From Aureitalea sp. L0-47 (GTDB lineage Bacteria > Bacteroidota > Bacteroidia > Flavobacteriales > Flavobacteriaceae), in assembly GCF_026126405.1 (NCBI RefSeq), contig NZ_JAFMTQ010000001.1:444610-508609 (forward strand): a stretch of DNA of 64,000 nucleotides. The letters are read 5' to 3'. Shown here piece by piece: positions 58,991 to 64,000 of the stretch (position 1 is the stretch's first letter; the number at the start of each line of letters is the position of its first letter). The translations under genes and the position numbers were made by a program. Below the pieces are notes generated by a model. The model saw only the letters and a program-made list of their open reading frames with translations, did no database searches and was not told the DNA's origin.

Positions 58991-60442
58991 ATGAACACTA
59001 AATATATTGATCTGATAGATCAAACCTATGAATTTCCGCAAGAGGAATTCAGATTGCGTGATTCGAATCTATTGTTTCACGATATCGACCTCATGGAATT
59101 GGTCTACAACTATGGTGCACCTCTGAAATTTACTTATCTACCGAAAATATCTCATGATATTCAGCGGGCGAAATCATGGTTTCAGGATGCGATAGTAAAG
59201 CACAATTACCAGGCCACTTACAAATATTCCTACTGTACGAAGAGCTCGCATTTCAGGCATGTACTCCAGGAAGCACTAAAGAATGATATTCATATTGAGA
59301 CATCTTCAGCTTTTGATATTGATATTGTTGAGAACCTAAAGCGTGAAGGAAAAATCACTGCGGAAACCTTTGTCCTGTGTAACGGTTTTAAGCGTGCTCA
59401 GTATATCACCAATATAGCTCGGCTTATCAATGAGGGGCATTTAAATTGTATTCCAATTGTAGACAATTTCGAAGAGGTGGATTTATTAGCTGAAGAGATT
59501 CACGGGGATTTCAACATTGGGATCAGGATTGCTTCTGAAGAAGAACCAAAATTCGAATTTTATACTTCCAGACTCGGGATCGGCTATAAAAACATTGTGC
59601 CATTCTATGAAGAGCAGGTAAAGAATAATGATCGCGTTAGCCTGAAAATGCTCCATTTTTTTATAAACACCGGGATTCGTGATAACGCCTACTACTGGAA
59701 CGAATTACTGAAGTGTCTTAAAGTGTATGTGAAGCTTAAGAAGATTTGTCCCAGCCTCGACAGCCTGAATATCGGTGGTGGTTTTCCAATAAAGAATTCG
59801 CTTGCATTCGAATATGACTACGCATATATAGTTGATGAGATAGTGAACCAGATCAAACTGGCTTGTGATGAAGCGGAAGTGCCGGCACCACATATTTTTA
59901 CTGAATTCGGAAGCTTTACGGTAGGTGAGAGCGGTGGTGTCATCTATGAAGTGCTATATCAGAAGCAGCAGAATGACCGTGAGAAATGGAACATGATCAA
60001 TTCTTCTTTCATTACCACCTTACCTGACTCATGGGCGATTAACAAACGTTTTATCCAATTACCGGTGAACCGTTGGCATGATGAATATGAAAGGGTACTG
60101 CTGGGAGGGCTTACATGCGATAGTGATGATTATTACAACAGTGAACAGCACTTGAATGCAATTTATCTTCCGAAGTATAAAAAAGATAAGCCTTTGTATA
60201 TCGGATTTTTTAACACGGGGGCCTACCAGGAGACCATTGGCGGTTATGGTGGGCTGCAGCACTGTCTAATACCAAGTCCGAAGCATATTTTGATCGATCG
60301 GGATGCGCAAGGAAACATAAGCACCCGATTATTCAGGCAACAACAACGAAGTGAAGATATGCTTGAGATCCTTGGGTATGCTGCAATAGACGAGAACGAA
60401 AAACAACATCACTCAGAACCATTATCAACTACTAAAAATTAA
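58991..60442 (+). CDS. speA: Arginine decarboxylase (fold III PLP type)
   Basis: Makes agmatine from arginine. A 483-residue PLP enzyme of the alanine-racemase fold: an N-terminal barrel with ATYKYSYCTKSSHFRHVL (Lys for PLP), HIETSSAFDIDIV, LNIGGGFPIK, and the C-terminal motif region around GLTCDSDDYY. It is shorter than the 630-660 residues of E. coli SpeA, as is common in Bacteroidetes. It starts the polyamine operon; speB begins 1 base after its stop. Confidence 0.9.
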   Translation: MNTKYIDLIDQTYEFPQEEFRLRDSNLLFHDIDLMELVYNYGAPLKFTYLPKISHDIQRAKSWFQDAIVKHNYQATYKYSYCTKSSHFRHVLQEALKNDIHIETSSAFDIDIVENLKREGKITAETFVLCNGFKRAQYITNIARLINEGHLNCIPIVDNFEEVDLLAEEIHGDFNIGIRIASEEEPKFEFYTSRLGIGYKNIVPFYEEQVKNNDRVSLKMLHFFINTGIRDNAYYWNELLKCLKVYVKLKKICPSLDSLNIGGGFPIKNSLAFEYDYAYIVDEIVNQIKLACDEAEVPAPHIFTEFGSFTVGESGGVIYEVLYQKQQNDREKWNMINSSFITTLPDSWAINKRFIQLPVNRWHDEYERVLLGGLTCDSDDYYNSEQHLNAIYLPKYKKDKPLYIGFFNTGAYQETIGGYGGLQHCLIPSPKHILIDRDAQGNISTRLFRQQQRSEDMLEILGYAAIDENEKQHHSEPLSTTKN

Positions 60443-60443
60443 A

Positions 60444-61385
60444 ATGAAAACGAATACGTACGCAGGTATCCCTGCCAAATACGCAAACCTGGAAACGGCC
60501 GAGATCGTCCTTATCCCGGTCCCTTATGATGGAACCAGTACCTGGAACAAAGGTGCAGATAAAGGCCCGGAGGCATTTCTGGAGGCTTCAGAGAATATGG
60601 AGCTCTTTGATATAGAAACCGGTACAGAAGTTTACAGACGAGGTATTCATCTTAGTGATCCCATTTTGGAAAATAGCAGCCCCGAAAAGATGGTAGATAC
60701 TGTTCATAGTATCACCAAGGAATTTATTAAGAAGAACAAGTTCGTAACCGTTTTTGGAGGAGAGCACAGTGTTTCAATTGGCACAATCAGGGCATTTAAC
60801 GACTGTTTTGATGATCTCAGTGTACTGCATATAGATGCCCATGCCGACCTGAGGAAATCCTACGAGGGAACTCAGTATAATCACGCTTGTGCGGTCTATG
60901 AAGCAAGCCAAATCACTAACCTGGTTCAAGTTGGAATTCGCAGTATGGATGTTAGTGAGATAGATGTAAACGAAGATGACAAAATGTTCTTTGCGCACGA
61001 AATGGTACAGGACGATTACTGGATGGATAGTGTAATTGAGGAACTCACCGATACGGTATTCATAACCTTTGATCTCGATGCGCTCGATCCGTCCATTATG
61101 CCTTCTACCGGAACACCGGAACCTGGCGGACTCCTTTGGTATGAAACTTTAGAGTTTTTGAAGAAGGTGTTTGAAGCGAAGAACGTGGTGGGATTCGATA
61201 TAGTTGAACTTTGCCCTAATGAAGTAGATAGATCTTCCAATTTCCTTGCTGCTAAATTGTATTACAAGATGTTGAGTTACAAATTCAGCAATCTGGATGA
61301 GGAAGCAGAGTTCGAACTTGTGGAAACCGAACATAATTCACAAGTTAATCAACCAAAGAAATTTGATCTTGACAATGAAAACTAA
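60444..61385 (+). CDS. speB: Agmatinase (ureohydrolase)
   Basis: Cleaves agmatine to putrescine and urea. A 313-residue ureohydrolase with all three manganese-binding motifs: GGEHSVSIG, IDAHADLR and TFDLDALDPSIMPSTGTPEPGG. It lies directly after speA and overlaps the start of the deoxyhypusine-synthase-like gene by 11 bases. Confidence 0.93.
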   Translation: MKTNTYAGIPAKYANLETAEIVLIPVPYDGTSTWNKGADKGPEAFLEASENMELFDIETGTEVYRRGIHLSDPILENSSPEKMVDTVHSITKEFIKKNKFVTVFGGEHSVSIGTIRAFNDCFDDLSVLHIDAHADLRKSYEGTQYNHACAVYEASQITNLVQVGIRSMDVSEIDVNEDDKMFFAHEMVQDDYWMDSVIEELTDTVFITFDLDALDPSIMPSTGTPEPGGLLWYETLEFLKKVFEAKNVVGFDIVELCPNEVDRSSNFLAAKLYYKMLSYKFSNLDEEAEFELVETEHNSQVNQPKKFDLDNEN

Positions 61386-62349
61386 AGGACAAATCTCTCA
61401 ATTCATTGAGAAGTATTATTTACACTTCAATGCAGCCAGTCTGGTAGATGCGGCAAAAGGCTATGAGAAACAACTGAACGAGGGGTCGAAAATGCTCGTT
61501 TCACTTGCTGGGGCCATGAGTACTGCGGAATTGGGTAAGATCTTTGCTGAGATGATCCGGCAGGATAAAGTACATATCATATCATGTACAGGAGCCAACC
61601 TGGAAGAGGATGTGATGAACCTGGTTGCTCATAGTCATTACAAGCGCATTCCTAATTACAGGGATCTCACCCCACAACAAGAATGGGATCTACTGGAACA
61701 GGGTCTGAATCGGGTAACAGATACCTGTATCCCTGAGGAAGAAGCGTTTAGAAGGATACAACAACATATTTTCGAATTGTGGAAAGATGCTGAGGATAAA
61801 GGTGAACGTTATTTTCCTCACGAATTCCTGTACAAATTGATCTTGAGCGGTGTAATGGACCCCTATTTTGAGATTGATATCAAAGATTCCTGGATGTATG
61901 CGGCGGCCGAAAAGAACCTGCCAATGGTTGTTCCTGGCTGGGAAGACAGCACCCTGGGTAATATTTTTGCAAGTTACGTGCTCAAGAGCGAGCTCAAGTC
62001 TTCTACCATGAGATCGGGGATAGAGTATATGACCTATCTGGCGAAATGGTATTCCAGGAATTCGAAAACAGGTATCGGATTTTTTCAGATTGGCGGAGGC
62101 ATAGCCGGAGATTTTCCAATATGTGTGGTCCCTATGCTTTACCAGGATATGGAACGAACCGACACCCCATTCTGGAGCTACTTTTGCCAGATATCAGATT
62201 CTACTACCAGCTATGGAAGCTATTCCGGCGCTGTGCCAAACGAAAAGATCACCTGGGGGAAACTAGGTGTAGACACCCCTAAGTATATCATTGAGAGCGA
62301 CGCGACCATCGTGGCACCCCTGATTTTCGCTTATTTGCTAAATATGTAA
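61375..62349 (+). CDS. Deoxyhypusine-synthase-like protein
   Basis: A 324-residue NAD-dependent enzyme of the deoxyhypusine synthase family, starting at the ATG at 61375 inside the speB end. The catalytic Lys is K296 in EKITWGKLGVDTP; VSLAGAMSTAELG and ISCTGANLEEDV form the NAD side. Bacteria lack eIF5A, the usual substrate. Relatives have been reported as homospermidine synthases, and coupling to speA/speB supports an action on putrescine. Confidence 0.88.
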   Translation: MKTKGQISQFIEKYYLHFNAASLVDAAKGYEKQLNEGSKMLVSLAGAMSTAELGKIFAEMIRQDKVHIISCTGANLEEDVMNLVAHSHYKRIPNYRDLTPQQEWDLLEQGLNRVTDTCIPEEEAFRRIQQHIFELWKDAEDKGERYFPHEFLYKLILSGVMDPYFEIDIKDSWMYAAAEKNLPMVVPGWEDSTLGNIFASYVLKSELKSSTMRSGIEYMTYLAKWYSRNSKTGIGFFQIGGGIAGDFPICVVPMLYQDMERTDTPFWSYFCQISDSTTSYGSYSGAVPNEKITWGKLGVDTPKYIIESDATIVAPLIFAYLLNM

Positions 62350-62354
62350 TTACT

Positions 62355-62651
62355 ATGAAACGAATTATAGTAGATTATACCAAACTCGACGATAGTATAC
62401 TGTCCAAATTAGTTGAAAAGTACCCTTATGGGTATGGTCCTGAAGACTTCATAGTCTTCAGGAATGCTAAAAATGAGGTAATTGAGTGTGTGGAAGTTCG
62501 AACCGAGGACACAATTTTTCTTGTTAAAGTGAGTAAACGCTTAGTGGCTGCAATGGAAGACTTCGAGGAGGATGAGTATTCGAAGGATGACGAACAAGAT
62601 CCGCAAGAGGTGGAATACGATCAGGAGGAAGAAGAGTCTTCATATATTTAA
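62355..62651 (+). CDS. Small acidic protein of the polyamine operon
   Basis: A 98-residue protein with a folded-looking N-terminal part (1-70) and a very acidic tail (EEDEYSKDDEQDPQEVEYDQEEEE). Five bases after the deoxyhypusine-synthase-like gene and one before the DUF155 gene. No domain recognised; the tail could bind polyamines or basic proteins. Confidence 0.75.
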   Translation: MKRIIVDYTKLDDSILSKLVEKYPYGYGPEDFIVFRNAKNEVIECVEVRTEDTIFLVKVSKRLVAAMEDFEEDEYSKDDEQDPQEVEYDQEEEESSYI

Positions 62652-62652
62652 A

Positions 62653-63429
62653 ATGTACACTATTCAAACCATACAGGTTGCCCAGAGCATCAATATTCGT
62701 TCGGTGCGGGAAATAATTGATGGAACGCTGTTATTTCAGGATAGTGATGAATTATACTATAGCCTGGGGGCACGAAGCTATCTATATATCTTCCAGTTTG
62801 GAGTGGTGTGCTTCTTTAACCTGCCGGAAAAATCTGTACAGAAATACAAAAAAAAGATCCTTCAATTTTCGAAAGGTGAAGTTGAACCCAGATTGACCGA
62901 TGATTTTTTAGTGAAGTTGGTTAGCGGAAAATCCATTGTGAGCACCACCGAAGTGATCCTGCCGGTTTTTGATGAAGAAATGATCCGTCTCGTAATGCTT
63001 CACACGGCTCAGAATGTTGCTTTGGAAAACTATACTTCAATGACGGAATCCTTACTGGAGGAAGCGGGAATTCATACTCATAATTTACAGAATAAAGGAG
63101 CCTTGAGGATTTCCAAGAAAAAACTCAAGATGCTGATCGGTAGAAACTTAACATTAAAAAATGCCATCTATGAGAACCTGTACATTTTCGATGTGCCTGA
63201 AATCGCAATTGAAAACCAACAACTAAATTCCTTAGACCAATCATTCAAACGTGAATTCGATCTCAAGAATCGCTATCGCCACGTAAATGATAGAATCAAT
63301 ATTATCAATGAAAATCTCCAATTGTTCAAGGATATTTGGGATCACAAGGAAAGTAGTACTTTAGAGTGGATCATTATTATCCTGATCTTCGTAGAGATCG
63401 TTGACTTATTTATTGGAAAATTGTTATAA
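62653..63429 (+). CDS. RMD1/YagE (DUF155) family protein
   Basis: A 258-residue protein starting at the ATG at 62653 (the frame opens earlier but runs through the acidic gene). The central region (YLYIFQFGVVCFFNLPEKSVQKYKKKI; ENLYIFDVPEIAIENQQL) and the single C-terminal membrane helix (LEWIIIILIFVEIVDLFIGKLL) are typical of DUF155 proteins, which include yeast Rmd1. Role in bacteria unknown. Confidence 0.82.
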   Translation: MYTIQTIQVAQSINIRSVREIIDGTLLFQDSDELYYSLGARSYLYIFQFGVVCFFNLPEKSVQKYKKKILQFSKGEVEPRLTDDFLVKLVSGKSIVSTTEVILPVFDEEMIRLVMLHTAQNVALENYTSMTESLLEEAGIHTHNLQNKGALRISKKKLKMLIGRNLTLKNAIYENLYIFDVPEIAIENQQLNSLDQSFKREFDLKNRYRHVNDRINIINENLQLFKDIWDHKESSTLEWIIIILIFVEIVDLFIGKLL

Positions 63430-63455
63430 ACTTGAACAACTAAACTGTATGAATT

Positions 63456-63872
63456 ATGGATCGTAGTTTCCACATATCTCTGCCCTGCAGGCACATTGCC
63501 GCAACGCGAGATTTCTATGTCAATATTTTAGAGGCAAAAGTTGGCAGGAGTACACGGAATTGGGTAGATATTGATCTTTTTGGGAATCAACTCACCTTTG
63601 CCAAAGCTGGAAATTTCAAGTTCGACTATCCAAATTACAGTTTTGAGAAGACGGTTTTACCTTCTTTTCATTTCGGGATAATCCTGGAGAAGCCCGTATG
63701 GCGAAAGATTCAAAAAAAGATTCAGAACGACGGAACATTCCATATACCCGAAACGACTTTCCTGAGTAATAAGGTTGGAGAACACACTTCTTTTTTTATC
63801 AAGGATCCTAATGGATATGTAATAGAATTTAAATGCTTCAGTGAAGAGGAAGACACCTTTCATACATCATAG
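63456..63872 (+). CDS. VOC-superfamily (glyoxalase-like) protein
   Basis: A 138-residue metal-binding fold protein with the paired beta-alpha-beta units of the VOC superfamily: CRHIAATRDFYVNILEAKVG at the start, HFGIIL midway and FFIKDPNGYVIEFKCF at the end, with the likely metal-binding Glu. Substrate unknown. Its end overlaps a convergent gene by 13 bases. Confidence 0.85.
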   Translation: MDRSFHISLPCRHIAATRDFYVNILEAKVGRSTRNWVDIDLFGNQLTFAKAGNFKFDYPNYSFEKTVLPSFHFGIILEKPVWRKIQKKIQNDGTFHIPETTFLSNKVGEHTSFFIKDPNGYVIEFKCFSEEEDTFHTS

Positions 63873-64000
63873 TGCTGAACCTTGCTTTTAGGGAGTTGTA
63901 AAATTTCCCAAAGTGCAAATCCTATTACCACAATATATTCCAGTGCTACCATCCAAAGGTTTTCGGAGAAACCATTTTCTCCATAGGCAGAATAGCTAAG
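63860..64000 (-). CDS. C-terminal part of a membrane protein, runs off the window
   Basis: 46 codons and a stop (63860-63862) on the minus strand, open to the window edge. One hydrophobic segment (WMVALEYIVVIGFALWEIL) is followed by a polar tail. No family can be named from so little. Coding is supported by the compact overlap with the VOC gene and by the membrane-segment composition. Confidence 0.55.
   Translation of the reverse strand, partial: LSYSAYGENGFSENLWMVALEYIVVIGFALWEILQLPKSKVQHYDV

Overview
The window looks like chromosomal DNA of a marine member of the Flavobacteriaceae (Bacteroidetes). Pointers are Bacteroidetes-type -7 boxes (TAnnTTTG) ahead of many genes, Sec-exported lipoprotein NosZ of the clade II type, a mevalonate pathway (mvaD, mevalonate kinase), endosialidase-chaperone (S74) surface proteins of the flavobacterial kind, a BlaI/M56 pair and very compact gene packing with many tail-to-tail overlaps. 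No prophage, insertion sequence, rRNA or CRISPR array was recognised; one tRNA-Leu is present.

Layout. 0.1-3.8 kb: a leftward nos operon (monohaem cytochrome c lipoprotein, fasciclin lipoprotein, nosZ), divergent from an Rrf2/NsrR-like regulator with a 13-bp inverted repeat between them. 3.8-5.4 kb: an ATP-grasp ligase and an M23 peptidase overlapping tail to tail. 5.6-9.6 kb: a five-gene signalling operon (receiver, H-NOX haem NO sensor, PAS histidine kinase, Hpt, LytTR response regulator). 9.5-22.8 kb: an envelope glycan locus (YaiO-like TPR/barrel protein, STAS protein, flippase, GT4 glycosyltransferase, membrane-anchored glycoside hydrolase, Ig-like protein, large GT-C-like membrane protein, DPM1-like GT2, mannose-6-phosphate isomerase). 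22.8-40.2 kb: mostly housekeeping or accessory genes (aldose epimerase, DUF4407, M56/BlaI, PhnA, M20 peptidases, tRNA-Leu, DUF1611, a cPGS-like GTPase, fructokinase with sugar MFS, YhiN-type flavoprotein). 40.2-52.5 kb: two large S74 surface proteins flanking a sigma factor / anti-sigma-like TPR / exported CHAT protease-like operon. 52.5-58.7 kb: AraC regulator, mevalonate genes, UbiA prenyltransferase, nitrilase, pseudouridine synthase. 59.0-64 kb: a polyamine operon (speA, speB, deoxyhypusine-synthase-like) followed by small conserved genes.

The most interesting reading is that the H-NOX relay and the glycan locus form one circuit. A repeated element (core CCATTCGTCTACA, second half-site 20-21 bp downstream) occurs four times, and at no other intergenic site I found: ahead of the H-NOX operon itself, ahead of the STAS/flippase genes, ahead of the GT4 gene, and in the divergent promoter region of the GT2/manA genes and the GT-C/Ig/hydrolase operon. 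In three cases it lies 59-60 bp upstream of the -7 box. The first nine bases match the published AlgR (LytTR family) consensus CCGTTCGTC at eight positions. I infer a nitric-oxide-responsive, LytTR-controlled exopolysaccharide regulon, beside a nitrous oxide reductase operon that has its own putative NO-responsive repressor. A second unexplained module is the sigma / transmembrane TPR / exported CHAT operon.
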